Translations under genes and position numbers: made by a program
Part shown: positions 51,085 through 60,120 of the stretch, piece after piece
Layout of the letters: each line of letters opens with the position of its first letter
Position numbering within the stretch: position 1 is the stretch's first letter
Origin: M3007 sp046329435
GTDB taxonomy: Bacteria; Bacteroidota; Bacteroidia; Chitinophagales; Saprospiraceae
NCBI GenBank assembly: GCA_046329435.1
Contig: JAXLUR010000001.1
Span: forward strand, 62,001-126,000
DNA length: 64,000 nt
Direction: 5' to 3'
The notes under the pieces: model-generated
Seen by the model: the letters and a program-made list of their open reading frames with translations, nothing else
What the model was told of the DNA's origin: nothing
Databases searched by the model: none

Positions 51085-54000
51085 TTACCCCGCTTCAAAA
51101 ACCATGGCTTCATGCCCGAGCTGGCGGAAATCGACAGGCGTAACGGCCGAAACGCCTTGCTCGGGCATGTACACGCCGTAAATCGTATCGACCGCCGCCA
51201 TAGTCGCCTTGTTGTGTGTGACGACGATAAACTGCGACTCTTTTGAAAACTCGCGGATGATGCGGTTGAATTTTTCAATATTGGCGTCATCGAGCGGGGC
51301 ATCCACCTCGTCGAATATACAAAATGGCGCCGGCTTGAGCAGATAGAGGGCGAAAAGCAGGGCTGTGGCCGTCAGGGTTTTTTCCCCGCCGGAAAGTTGG
51401 GCGATGGTTTGCGGGCGCTTGCCTTTGGGTTTGGCAATGATGTTGATGTCCGATTCGAGCGGGTCTTCGGGCCGGGTGAGCACCAGGTCGGCGGTGTCCT
51501 CTTCGGTAAACAGGGTGCGGAATACCCGGATGAAGTTTTCGCGGACCTGTTCGAACGACTCGATGAAGCGCTGCGTGGCCGTCTCCTCGATCTCCCGCAT
51601 GGTTTGCAACAGGTTGTCTTTTGCTTTCAGGATGTCGTCGCGTTGCGAGGCAATGCTGTCGTGCCTTTCCTTTATTTCATTGTACGCCTCGATGGCCAGC
51701 GGGTTGATTTCTCCGTAAGAATCGAGCCTGCGTTTGAGGTTGCTGACGTCTTTTTCGAGGGTTTCGCGGTCGTAGGAAGGGTTGGGTTCGTCGTTGATCA
51801 CGTCGTTGACGCCCATGCCAAATTCGGCGCGCAGGCGTTCGCCGATGGCGGTGATGTCGAATTTGACATCGTTGAATTTTTCTTTCAGCCGGTTGACGAG
51901 GATTTGCAATTCCTGCTGTTTGCGGAAGTTTTCGCGGGTCTGGTTTTCCAGTTCGTGGATTTCGTTGCGCGCCTTGAAATAGGTTTGTTCCACCTCGGAG
52001 AGTTCAGCTTCCCGGGCTTTTTTCTCTTCGTAGGCGGCACTGAGTTCGAAGGCAAGCCGGTCGATTTCCGCCCGTACGTAATTGATTTCTTCCTGGTTGC
52101 GGGTTTGCGTGACCTCGTTCTGGGCCACCTGGGCGCGCAATTCGCCCAGTCTTTTTTCGCGAAAACTGAGTTCCTGCTGGAATGCGCTGACCTTGTTTTG
52201 CTGTCGGATAAACTCGATGTGTTGCTGGTTGTAAGCGGCGCTGGCCTGGCTGAGTTGCTCGGCTACGTCGCGAAAGCTGCCATCGGCACTGGCCAGGCGT
52301 TCGCGAATGGACGCGGCTTCCTGTTGTTTGGCCTCGAGTTCTTTTTCAATGGCGGCATTCGATGCGATGAGTTGCTCGATGAGTTGCCCGCTTTCGCCGG
52401 CTTTGGCGTCGAAATTCAGGACGAAAGCGGCGATATTATCGAGGCGGGCCCGCAAGCCGGCGCTTTCCTGCTGCAGTTTGTTCAGCACTTCGCGTTCGCG
52501 TTGAAGCGTCGCGCTTTGATCGGCATTTTTCAGGGCCTGAAGATGGGTGCGCAGCGTGGCCAGGCGATTGTTCATGTCGGCCTCGCTTTTTTCCAGTTTC
52601 CTGATTTCGGTTTCAAGGATTTCGAGGTTCTTTTTACGGCCGATTTTTTTGCCTTCAAAAAGCCCCACGGAGCCGCCTGAAAGGGCATACCTGCGGCGGG
52701 CGAAGGTGCCCGATTGCGAGAGGATGACCGCGTCAGGAAAGTCTTTCAACAGGTCGGCCCTGGCGGCGGCATTGTCGTCGTGGGTGATGAACACATTTTG
52801 CAGGAGGTATTCTAACAGAGGCCGGTAGCGCGGCTCCACTTCCACGAGGTCAGTCGCGCGAATGCCTTCGGGGGCAAACAGCAGGTCGTTGCCCTGTGCC
52901 TGAAATGCATCGAGCAGGAAGAAATTGGCGCGCCCTTTCTGGCTGCGGCCGAGCAGCTGAATGGCTTCGACCGCGGTGTCGGCATTGGGGACGACGTAGT
53001 AGCTCAGGTAGGGTTCGAGGTAATTTTCAATGACCACACGGTATTCTTCCCGCACGTACAACAGGTCGCTGAGCAAGGGGCAGTTTTGCGCCCATTCTTT
53101 CTGCTGGCTCAGGAATTTGATACTTTCAGGAAAACCTTCCAGGCTTTCCACCATACTTTTGGTGAGTTTGTATTCGTTGCGGCGGGCATCGAGTTGACGG
53201 TGGCAATCGGCAATTTTTCGCGTCAGTTCGTCCGTGTTTTTCTCGGTTTCCGCGATGGATGCGCGGCGTTTTTCCTCGGCGTGGTCCAGATCGTCAATTT
53301 TGACAGACTGGGCGTTTTCGGATTTGGCTATCTCGCTGATTTTCTGTTCGATAGCCTTCATATCTTCCCGTCTTGCCGCTACATCGGCGAGGGTTCTTTC
53401 CTGGTCGCGGCGAAGGTTTTCGATCTGGTTGGCCTGCACGGCTTTTTGTTTTTCCAGTTCGACGATGGTCCGTTCGATGGCCTGCTGCGCCTGCACAAAC
53501 TCGTCGAGGTTACCTTTAAGCAGGTTGTGGTCGCTGCGCACCTGTTCGAGGCGATGTTTGGCCTTTTCAAGGGCCGCTTCCAGTTCCGTTTCGAGGTTTT
53601 TCTCGTAGTTGAGGTCGGTTTGGTAGCCTTCCACTTCCGCCTGTAACTGACGGATCTGGTCGGCTGCGCGCGTCACCTGATCTTCGATGCGGCGAATGTC
53701 CTGTTCTACGAAAGACAGTTTCTGGGCGAGCATGTTTTTTTCATTCTCTTTACCCCTTATTCGCCCCGTGAGTCGGTTGACGTCCTGTTGTTGTTCGCTG
53801 AGCGTGCTTTCCTTATCGGTATGGTGTTTGCGTTTTTCTTCCAGCGCGGCATCCAGAGTGCGGGATTGCACTTCTGCGGCCCTGTAATTGTCTTCCTCCC
53901 GGCTGATCTGACTTTCGAGTTCGCGGTAGGTTTTTTTATGCCGGGCGAGGTTGTGTACGGCCAGTTCGATACTCAGGCGTTTGTATTCGTCCTTGAGTTC

Positions 54001-54648
54001 GTAGAAGCGCTGAGTGCGCTGAGCCTGTTTTTCCAGTTTTTTCAGTTGGTCCTCGATTTCGTAAAGCAGGTCTTCTATACGATCGAGGTCGGCGGCCGTC
54101 GCTTCCAGTTTTTGCTGGGTTTCGTGCTTGCGGGCCTTGTATTTGGACACGCCGGCCGCCTGTTCGAACATTTTGCGGCGGGCTTGCTCGCGGTCGCTGA
54201 GCAGGTCTTCCACCATGTTGAGGGCAATAATAGCGTAGGAGTCGGCCCCGATGCCGGTATCGAGAAAAAGGGAAGTGATGTCTTTTAAACGGCAACTGAC
54301 GCCATTGAGGCGGTACTCGCTTTCGCCGGAGCGGTATAGGATACGACTGATCGTAACCGTCTGGTAATCAACCGGCAGGATGTTGCGGGTGTTCTCGAAC
54401 GTGAGCGACACCTGGGCCATTTGGGCTTCCTTGCGCTTTTTGGTGCCGTTGAATATGACCGACGCCATTTTATCAAGGCGCAGCTGGCCGGTTTTTTGTT
54501 CGCCCAATACCCAACGCACGGCGTCCACCACGTTGCTTTTGCCCGAGCCGTTGGGGCCAACCACGCCCGTGACGTCGTCGTTAAAGTGCAGCACCGTTTC
54601 GTTGGCAAAACTTTTAAAGCCTTTGAGCTCCAAGGTTTTAAGTCGCAT
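51085..54648 (-). CDS. smc: Chromosome segregation protein SMC
   Basis: 1,187 residues from the ATG at 54648, normal for bacterial SMC. Walker A is VVGPNGSGKSNVVDAVRW; the C-terminal head carries the ABC signature AQLSGGEKTLTATALLFAL and Walker B FCIFDEVDAPLDD. Two long coiled coils flank a hinge (about 510-650; FPESIKFLSQ, IENYLEPYLSYYVV). It forms the SMC-ScpAB complex that compacts and separates chromosomes; ScpA and ScpB are not in the window. It lies 63 bp downstream of fdhD on the same strand. Confidence 0.97.
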   Translation of the reverse strand: MRLKTLELKGFKSFANETVLHFNDDVTGVVGPNGSGKSNVVDAVRWVLGEQKTGQLRLDKMASVIFNGTKKRKEAQMAQVSLTFENTRNILPVDYQTVTISRILYRSGESEYRLNGVSCRLKDITSLFLDTGIGADSYAIIALNMVEDLLSDREQARRKMFEQAAGVSKYKARKHETQQKLEATAADLDRIEDLLYEIEDQLKKLEKQAQRTQRFYELKDEYKRLSIELAVHNLARHKKTYRELESQISREEDNYRAAEVQSRTLDAALEEKRKHHTDKESTLSEQQQDVNRLTGRIRGKENEKNMLAQKLSFVEQDIRRIEDQVTRAADQIRQLQAEVEGYQTDLNYEKNLETELEAALEKAKHRLEQVRSDHNLLKGNLDEFVQAQQAIERTIVELEKQKAVQANQIENLRRDQERTLADVAARREDMKAIEQKISEIAKSENAQSVKIDDLDHAEEKRRASIAETEKNTDELTRKIADCHRQLDARRNEYKLTKSMVESLEGFPESIKFLSQQKEWAQNCPLLSDLLYVREEYRVVIENYLEPYLSYYVVPNADTAVEAIQLLGRSQKGRANFFLLDAFQAQGNDLLFAPEGIRATDLVEVEPRYRPLLEYLLQNVFITHDDNAAARADLLKDFPDAVILSQSGTFARRRYALSGGSVGLFEGKKIGRKKNLEILETEIRKLEKSEADMNNRLATLRTHLQALKNADQSATLQREREVLNKLQQESAGLRARLDNIAAFVLNFDAKAGESGQLIEQLIASNAAIEKELEAKQQEAASIRERLASADGSFRDVAEQLSQASAAYNQQHIEFIRQQNKVSAFQQELSFREKRLGELRAQVAQNEVTQTRNQEEINYVRAEIDRLAFELSAAYEEKKAREAELSEVEQTYFKARNEIHELENQTRENFRKQQELQILVNRLKEKFNDVKFDITAIGERLRAEFGMGVNDVINDEPNPSYDRETLEKDVSNLKRRLDSYGEINPLAIEAYNEIKERHDSIASQRDDILKAKDNLLQTMREIEETATQRFIESFEQVRENFIRVFRTLFTEEDTADLVLTRPEDPLESDINIIAKPKGKRPQTIAQLSGGEKTLTATALLFALYLLKPAPFCIFDEVDAPLDDANIEKFNRIIREFSKESQFIVVTHNKATMAAVDTIYGVYMPEQGVSAVTPVDFRQLGHEAMVFEAG

Positions 54649-54676
54649 ACTCCTCTTTTTTTCAGCGGAAAACGGG

Positions 54677-54684
54677 CGAAAGTA
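54677..54684 (-). promoter_or_regulatory. Possible smc promoter box, TAnnTTCG variant
   Basis: Minus-strand TACTTTCG in the 63-bp gap between fdhD and smc, about 28 bases before the smc ATG. It differs from the usual TAnnTTTG at one base. The same variant occurs before the Oar-like receptor gene and the S46 peptidase. Confidence 0.25.
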
Positions 54685-54711
54685 GGGAAAATGCCCGGAG
54701 TGCAAATCCAA

Positions 54712-55548
54712 TTAATCCGCAGATTTCATTGCCGGTCCGATAATTCGTTCAGGATGGGTGTAAACATTGAACCGTTCGCCGCGCAAAAAACCCACCAGCG
54801 TCAGTCCGCCGGCCTCGGCCAGTTCGACAGACAAGCTCGACGGGGCGCCCACTGCGGCGAGCATGGGGAGCCCGGCCATGGTCGCTTTTTGCACCAGTTC
54901 AAAACCGGCCCTGCCGCTGACCATCAGCATCAGGTCGCGGAAAGGAAGCGCCATTTTTTGGGCCAATGCAGCGCCAATCACCTTGTCAACGGCATTGTGC
55001 CGGCCGATATCTTCGCGAAGCAGGAGCAGCCGCCCCTCAGTGTCGAAAAGGGCCGCGGCGTGCAAACCGCCGGTCAGTTCGAATGTAGCCTGTGCGGACC
55101 GCAGACGTTCGGGCAGGCTGTATAATATCGCAGCCGGTATCTGCGGACTCCCGGGAACGGGGTAGTGGCAGGCCACGGTCTGAACGGCATCCAGCGACGC
55201 TTTTCCGCAAACACCACAACTGGAAGAAGTAAAAAGATGCCGGGTCAGTCGCGCCATATCCACTTCCACGCCGGGTTGCAGGGTGGCCAGAAGGGTGTCG
55301 GCGTCAACCTGCCTGATTTGCAACACCTGGTCCGGCGTAGCAATGATGCCTTCGGTAAACAAAAAACCCAGCGCCAGGTCGGCGTCCTGTCCGGGGGTGC
55401 GCATCGTGACCGCCAGCGATTGCCGATGCTGCGCGGCGCCGGCGCCGAAAGCGACCCGTATTTCCAGCGGTTCTTCGCGGGCCACGACGTCGTCGCGCCA
55501 TTGGACACCCTCGGGCGTCACTGTGTGCATTTTCACCTTTTCGATCAT
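54712..55548 (-). CDS. fdhD: Formate dehydrogenase accessory sulfurtransferase FdhD
   Basis: 278 residues. The conserved SSCGVCGKASLDAV holds the CxxC that carries sulfur. RTPGQDADLALGFLFTEGI, LREDIGRHNAVDKVIG and MVSGRAGFELVQKATMAG are the family's other conserved stretches. FdhD passes sulfur from IscS to the molybdenum cofactor of formate dehydrogenase-type enzymes in the cytoplasm. No molybdenum enzyme or cofactor gene is present here, so its client is elsewhere. It sits upstream of smc and is divergent from the flippase gene across 63 bp. Confidence 0.95.
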   Translation of the reverse strand: MIEKVKMHTVTPEGVQWRDDVVAREEPLEIRVAFGAGAAQHRQSLAVTMRTPGQDADLALGFLFTEGIIATPDQVLQIRQVDADTLLATLQPGVEVDMARLTRHLFTSSSCGVCGKASLDAVQTVACHYPVPGSPQIPAAILYSLPERLRSAQATFELTGGLHAAALFDTEGRLLLLREDIGRHNAVDKVIGAALAQKMALPFRDLMLMVSGRAGFELVQKATMAGLPMLAAVGAPSSLSVELAEAGGLTLVGFLRGERFNVYTHPERIIGPAMKSAD

Positions 55549-55611
55549 GGTGCAGCGGTATGGAGGATCCTGGGTTGTGTGCAGCTAATGTACTTTGCAG
55601 CCCGATACGAT

Positions 55612-57078
55612 ATGGATACGCCGCAGCTGGAACATCAATTCCGCAACAGTGTTCGCTGGTCGCTGGCCGGCGCTGTGGGGGCAACGGTTTTTCAGTTTTT
55701 ACAAATGCTGGTATTTGCCCGTTTGTCGGGTCCCGAACAGGCCGGCGATTACGCTTTGGCCGCCACGTTCATCGGGCTGCTCTCTCCACTTGCCGAAGCC
55801 GGGCTGAGTCAGGCTTTAATATCGGCCCGTACGCTTGCCCCTAGGCATTTTACCACGCTGTCCTGGATCAATTTTTCGGTATCGGCACTGGTCTTGTTTC
55901 TGCTGATGGCCACGAGTTCCTTTATTGCCAACTGGTATGGCCGGTCGGCCCTGGCCGGCCTGTTGCCTTGCATGGGGAGCGTGCTGTTGCTTACCCCTTT
56001 CGGCGCACAATACGGCGCCCTGCTTGCCCGCGAACTGCATTTTGACCTTGTCGCAAAAATCCAGGTTTATTCGGGAGCAGCTTCTTTTGTTACAGTCACC
56101 TGGATGGCCTGGGCGGGTTGGGGCGCCTGGGCTATGGCGGCGGGTTTTGTGGTCAAAAGTGCAACTTTTTCGCTGGGTTGCTGGTGGACAGGGCGCCGTA
56201 TATTGGCTGTCAAGTGGCTGGAAATCAGTTGTTTGCGCGACATCAAGCCGTTTTTGCAATTTGGCTTTTATGACCTTTCCTCCCGATGGACCGATTTTTT
56301 GGCCAACTGGCTCGACAAATTTATTGTCGGCAAATGGCTGGGCGCTTCTGCATTGGGTTTTTATCACCTGGCTTTTACCATCGGGACCCTGCCGACGGCG
56401 CGACTGGGCTATGTCGTCACCAGGGTGGCGTTTCCCCTGTTTGCAAAAGCAGGGGATGATTTGGTGCGGCGCGAACAGATTTTCCGGAACGCGAGCCGCG
56501 ATGTCTGCCTGATGCTTTTTCCCGTCTATCTCACCATGTTTCTCTTCGCCCGTGAGATGATTGTCTTGTTTTACGGGGAAAAATGGCTGCCGGCAACCGT
56601 GTTGCTGCAAGCTTTCAGCGCAGCCGGACTCATTCGAACCCTGGCAGCGGTGTTTCCACAGCTTGCCCTGGGTATTGGCAAGCCGCAATGGCAATTTTTC
56701 TGGCTTTTAGGCTGGGCCGCCGCCGCCAATGCGACACTCTGCGCGGCGCTAGTGTGGCATCCCTCGGTAGAACTCGCCGCGTGGAGTCGCTTTGCGGGCA
56801 AATTGCTGTTCGAATTGCCTTTGCTGGCCTGGCTGGCGAGGCATTGCGGTGTGTCTTTCCGGCAATTGCTGCGCTATGCCGGCGCGATGCTGGCCTGGCT
56901 CGTCCCGGCAGCCGGCATTGTTGATGGGATCGCCCTGTACTTCGACACAAGCCAGAGCACTTCGCTGCTGAAATTGTCGCTTTGGGGTGCCTTTTTGCTC
57001 TGGTTTTACCTGAAAGGGCCTTTCAAAAACGAGTATAAAAAACTGACGGGCAGTTTGTTATCAAAAAAAGACGCCTAG
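55612..57078 (+). CDS. MOP-superfamily polysaccharide/lipid flippase (Wzx-like)
   Basis: 488 residues from the ATG at 55612 (ATG at 55588 is possible; the open frame extends further upstream into fdhD). It has 12-14 hydrophobic helices, with FARLSGPEQAGDYALAATFI near the N-terminus, a typical polysaccharide-transport pattern, and SSRWTDFLANWLDKFIVGKW and LGASALGFYHLAFTIGTLP in the centre. Such proteins flip undecaprenyl-linked sugars across the inner membrane. No glycosyltransferases are adjacent, so the polymer is unknown. Its stop overlaps the next convergent gene by 4 bp. Confidence 0.9.
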   Translation: MDTPQLEHQFRNSVRWSLAGAVGATVFQFLQMLVFARLSGPEQAGDYALAATFIGLLSPLAEAGLSQALISARTLAPRHFTTLSWINFSVSALVLFLLMATSSFIANWYGRSALAGLLPCMGSVLLLTPFGAQYGALLARELHFDLVAKIQVYSGAASFVTVTWMAWAGWGAWAMAAGFVVKSATFSLGCWWTGRRILAVKWLEISCLRDIKPFLQFGFYDLSSRWTDFLANWLDKFIVGKWLGASALGFYHLAFTIGTLPTARLGYVVTRVAFPLFAKAGDDLVRREQIFRNASRDVCLMLFPVYLTMFLFAREMIVLFYGEKWLPATVLLQAFSAAGLIRTLAAVFPQLALGIGKPQWQFFWLLGWAAAANATLCAALVWHPSVELAAWSRFAGKLLFELPLLAWLARHCGVSFRQLLRYAGAMLAWLVPAAGIVDGIALYFDTSQSTSLLKLSLWGAFLLWFYLKGPFKNEYKKLTGSLLSKKDA

Positions 57079-57974
57079 CGTTTTTTCCTGATCCGCCAGA
57101 CCGCCGGTTTTTGATGGCCGTGTCGCTCGTTGGCAACCAGCCACCATTCGTCGCGGACGTGTACGACCGATTCAAATTGCCTGGAAATCATGAATTTGGG
57201 CAAACGTCTGCGCGATTTTTTGCCGTGAAAAAAATCGCTGCCACTAAAACCCGTAAAAAAATACACTTCCGCCCTGGTTTGCGGAAAAATGCCCCATTTG
57301 CGCTGCACGATGTAAGCCGTCAGGGCAAGGGTGCGACCGTCGCGACTCAAAGCGGCGCCGGTAACTACCCGGTTGCGCAGCAAAAAACTGTCGCGCAGTT
57401 CGGCTACCACTTCGTGGTTTGCGCCGTTGCTGGCAAATGCGGCGTTTCCGGCGGGCAGGGCATAGTGTTTGGTGATAAAATTACCCCGGAAACTGTTTTT
57501 GGAAAAAAGGTGCAGGGTGTCGTTGAGCCAGACCATGGCTTCGCAATTGAAATTCCAGTCGTGATCGGATGCAGGCGGAAACGCCGTCTGGTCGGGGTAG
57601 CGGAACAGCAGGGAGTCGAGTTGACCCGTGTCAGGGTTGTATCGATAAATGCGCAGGTTGTGCCGTGCGTTGCGGTTGTTGCCGAAGTCGCCGATGTACA
57701 GGTTGCCGGCCGGATCGACGGTCAGGTCTTCCCAGTCGCGGTTGAGGGCAGGCAGCGTGCGGGCTTCAAAAACGCGGCCGCTCACTCGCCCGGTCAGAAA
57801 TAATTGCGGTGGGTTGTGGCTGTCGTTGAGCAGCCAGAGCTCGCTGTTGTGGCGAATGGCCATGCCCGACACCTCCCGGATGGATTCAGGCAGGTTGACA
57901 CGGCGTTTGGGCTTGTTTTGGGCAAAAAGAAAACCAGGAACAAGCAGGAGAGGAAGAAGGCGTAGATGGAGCAT
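57075..57974 (-). CDS. Secreted beta-propeller-like protein of unknown function
   Basis: 299 residues with signal peptide MLHLRLLPLLLVPGFLFAQ. Repeated short beta-strand motifs (SGMAIRHNSELWLLNDSHNP; DLTVDPAGNLYIGDFGNNRN; GAALSRDGRTLALTAYIV; FESVVHVRDEWWLVANERHG) look like blades of a propeller related to NHL or SdiA-regulated-type domains. The D-x-GNLYIGDFGNN signature is typical of such blades. No T9SS tail, so periplasmic or released. Function unknown. It overlaps the flippase 3' end by 4 bp. Confidence 0.78.
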   Translation of the reverse strand: MLHLRLLPLLLVPGFLFAQNKPKRRVNLPESIREVSGMAIRHNSELWLLNDSHNPPQLFLTGRVSGRVFEARTLPALNRDWEDLTVDPAGNLYIGDFGNNRNARHNLRIYRYNPDTGQLDSLLFRYPDQTAFPPASDHDWNFNCEAMVWLNDTLHLFSKNSFRGNFITKHYALPAGNAAFASNGANHEVVAELRDSFLLRNRVVTGAALSRDGRTLALTAYIVQRKWGIFPQTRAEVYFFTGFSGSDFFHGKKSRRRLPKFMISRQFESVVHVRDEWWLVANERHGHQKPAVWRIRKKR

Positions 57975-58035
57975 TCAAAACAGGATTGTTTTCAAAAGCC
58001 GGCAAAGGAACAAAAAGCGTACCGTGATCTGCCGG

Positions 58036-58073
58036 ATAAAAAATGGCCTGGCACACCCAATGTGCCAGGCCAT
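58036..58073 (-). terminator. Terminator after the lamin-tail T9SS gene
   Basis: ATGGCCTGGCACA (58043-58055) pairs perfectly with TGTGCCAGGCCAT (58061-58073) around a 5-base loop. On the minus strand TTTTTTAT follows. Confidence 0.9.
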
Positions 58074-58096
58074 AGCAGTCTGTTGAAGCGACTGTT

Positions 58097-59809
58097 TTAC
58101 ATTTTGACGACAGGCGTCGTCCAGGCGGCATTGTCTTTCACGAAGCGAAGGAAATACGTGCCGGCCGGCAGCTCGCTCACCGAGATTCGGGTTTGTTGCC
58201 CGGGTTGCTCGACCACGCGCAACAGGCGGCCCGTTGCGGAGAACATTTGCACGCGTTCGAAAAGAACCTCCGTCCGGATCGTGATTAGTTCGCTGGCCGG
58301 GTTGGGGCTGATGCTGATCTGCGCGCTGAAATCGGTATTTTTAACATTTACCAGCGGCATGAGGTCGGCTGTGTAGCGCGGAGCGATCTGGTAATCGCCC
58401 GTGAACGGGGTAGAAGTATCGAACTGGCCGCCGATGCCGGCGAGGTCGAAAGGACCGGTCGGAGCGGCTGCGTTGTAGAGGTCCACGTCGTTGTCGATAC
58501 GAACAAGAACCGTGTCTTGCGGGTGGTCGTCCGATACGGCGCGTACGGTGAAGCCCGGGCCGGTTGCGGTGGCCCATTCGGCCGGATCGACCAGGTGCAG
58601 GTTGCGGATGATGATCAGGCGCGACTCGGTGCTTTCATTGGGCGCAATCACTTCTGCGGGCTGTGCGAGCGGTGCGTTTTGCGATTGTACGGTGATGCTG
58701 GCGGGCGAGATCTGGGTCAGGCCGTTGAACTGGCCAAGGACGCCGTTGATCGCCAGTACGTCGCCTTCCTGAACCGTGTAACCGTAGGTTTGCTGCGGGC
58801 TGAAAACGTTGATGCCGGCAGAGTTATCGTCGTTGATGAGTGTGAACTGCAGGCCGGTTGCGCTGGCGCGGGTATTTACACCGTACACCGTGCCTACGAG
58901 TTTGGCGCTCACATTGAGCGAGTCTGCCACGCCATCGGCGTTTTCGGTGGTGGCCACGGCGATAGACAGCGGCTGGAAGCATTGCACGTTGAGGTGCACT
59001 ACGGCTGTATCGCAACCGCCGGCATCGCAAATCTGGTAGATAAACTGATCGGGACCGCAATAGCCGCTGGTCGGCGTGTAGGTGACCGTGTTATTGGCGT
59101 TGGCCGTCGCGCTGCCGTGTGCGGGGTTGGCCGTGATGGTGAAACTGAGAATCGGATTGGGCGCCACGTCGTTGGCCTGCACCTGCAAGGTGGAGGGTTG
59201 ATCCTGCGGCACCGCGAAGTTGTCGGGTTTGGCGCTGATGGCCGTCGCGCAGCCGGCTGCTGCGAAGGGATTGGCCAGCACTTCTTTCCCGTTGATGAAC
59301 TTGCCGGTGCCTGTGGTGGCATCCTGCCAGCTGGCGGCCAGCGAATTGTCCGAGTTCGGGTCGCACAGCACCAGCGAGCTGCCGTTGCCGTTGGAGCCGA
59401 GCGGCCAGGGAGCGGTGTTCATGTAATCGACATAATCGACCACGTTGCCGGCCACGTCGCGCAGTTCGATGTCTTCACCGGGGTTGTTGGTCAGGGCCCC
59501 GTTAACGTTCCAGACGTAGCTGGGCGGCGTATTGAACACCGACTGGAAGGCTGATGCCGATTTTGCAATGACCACATAGGCATTGGCATTGATGGTGCTG
59601 CTGGCGGGGAAAACGAATTCAAATCCCTGGGTGAAATTCCAGCCGGACACATCCACCACATTGTTGGTATTGTTGTAAAGTTCGATGTATTCGAGTGAAT
59701 CCGTGCCGCTTTCCGGCGGATTGTACATGATTTCAGTAATGACGATCTGGGCATTGATCGTGCCGCCTGCCAGTATGGCAAGCGCGAGTGTCCAAAGTGC
59801 TTTTTTCAT
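58097..59809 (-). CDS. Secreted lamin-tail-domain protein with type A T9SS tail
   Basis: 570 residues from the ATG at 59809; signal peptide MKKALWTLALAILAGGTINA. A lamin-tail domain opens the mature protein (IVITEIMYNPPESGTDSLEY, YVVIAKSASAFQ; about 22-160). Next come a cadherin-like Ig unit (about 205-290; NDVAPNPILSFTITANPAHG) and a beta-barrel, OB-like domain (about 290-490; TYGYTVQEGDVLAINGVLG), then a type A sorting domain (last ~80 residues, ISISPNPASELITI). In Bacteroidota these arrays are found in secreted nucleases and surface proteins, but no nuclease motif is visible. It has a canonical promoter and a strong terminator and stands alone. Confidence 0.88.
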   Translation of the reverse strand: MKKALWTLALAILAGGTINAQIVITEIMYNPPESGTDSLEYIELYNNTNNVVDVSGWNFTQGFEFVFPASSTINANAYVVIAKSASAFQSVFNTPPSYVWNVNGALTNNPGEDIELRDVAGNVVDYVDYMNTAPWPLGSNGNGSSLVLCDPNSDNSLAASWQDATTGTGKFINGKEVLANPFAAAGCATAISAKPDNFAVPQDQPSTLQVQANDVAPNPILSFTITANPAHGSATANANNTVTYTPTSGYCGPDQFIYQICDAGGCDTAVVHLNVQCFQPLSIAVATTENADGVADSLNVSAKLVGTVYGVNTRASATGLQFTLINDDNSAGINVFSPQQTYGYTVQEGDVLAINGVLGQFNGLTQISPASITVQSQNAPLAQPAEVIAPNESTESRLIIIRNLHLVDPAEWATATGPGFTVRAVSDDHPQDTVLVRIDNDVDLYNAAAPTGPFDLAGIGGQFDTSTPFTGDYQIAPRYTADLMPLVNVKNTDFSAQISISPNPASELITIRTEVLFERVQMFSATGRLLRVVEQPGQQTRISVSELPAGTYFLRFVKDNAAWTTPVVKM

Positions 59810-59854
59810 GTTTGTGCGGTATTGTTGGTTAATCAACAGGAAAAATTACGGGCC

Positions 59855-59883
59855 CAAAAGTAGGCAAATGCCGTGGGAGCCAA
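59855..59883 (-). promoter_or_regulatory. Promoter of the lamin-tail T9SS gene
   Basis: On the minus strand: TTG at 59883-59881, 18 bases, then TACTTTTG at 59862-59855. The ATG at 59809 lies about 45 bases downstream. Confidence 0.55.
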
Positions 59884-60056
59884 CAGGAAAAACAAGCAGG
59901 ACGCCGAGAATTGGCGCACTCATATTTTTTACAGTAGCGGCAATTGAAAAATTATGTTCTAAACCTTCGCCTTTATACCTGAAAATTAAAAATTTTCTGC
60001 GGCCGAATACCCCCTTAAACCGTCGAAAACTTAACCGGAAATTAACTTCCGCTCTG

Positions 60057-60064
60057 TAATTTCG
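60057..60064 (+). promoter_or_regulatory. Possible Oar-like receptor promoter box, TAnnTTCG variant
   Basis: TAATTTCG lies 57 bases before the ATG at 60121. No TTTG partner is evident about 20 bases upstream. Confidence 0.25.
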
Positions 60065-60120
60065 CCGGCAAATCACGCTGCTTTCGAGCAGCCAACATTT
60101 TCACTAAATCCGTTTGCAGT

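Larger units (their letters stand above)
59810..60120. other. Divergent intergenic region between the lamin-tail and Oar-like genes
   Basis: A 311-bp stretch with one good minus-strand promoter (59855-59883) and one weaker plus-strand box (60057-60064). The frames inside (for example 59846-60076) have no recognisable features. Confidence 0.5.

Noticed and set aside
51397..52680. 427-residue plus-strand open frame, Phe/Val-rich
   Set aside because: Opposite the coiled-coil and head of SMC. The Phe richness is the complement of Glu/Lys codons.
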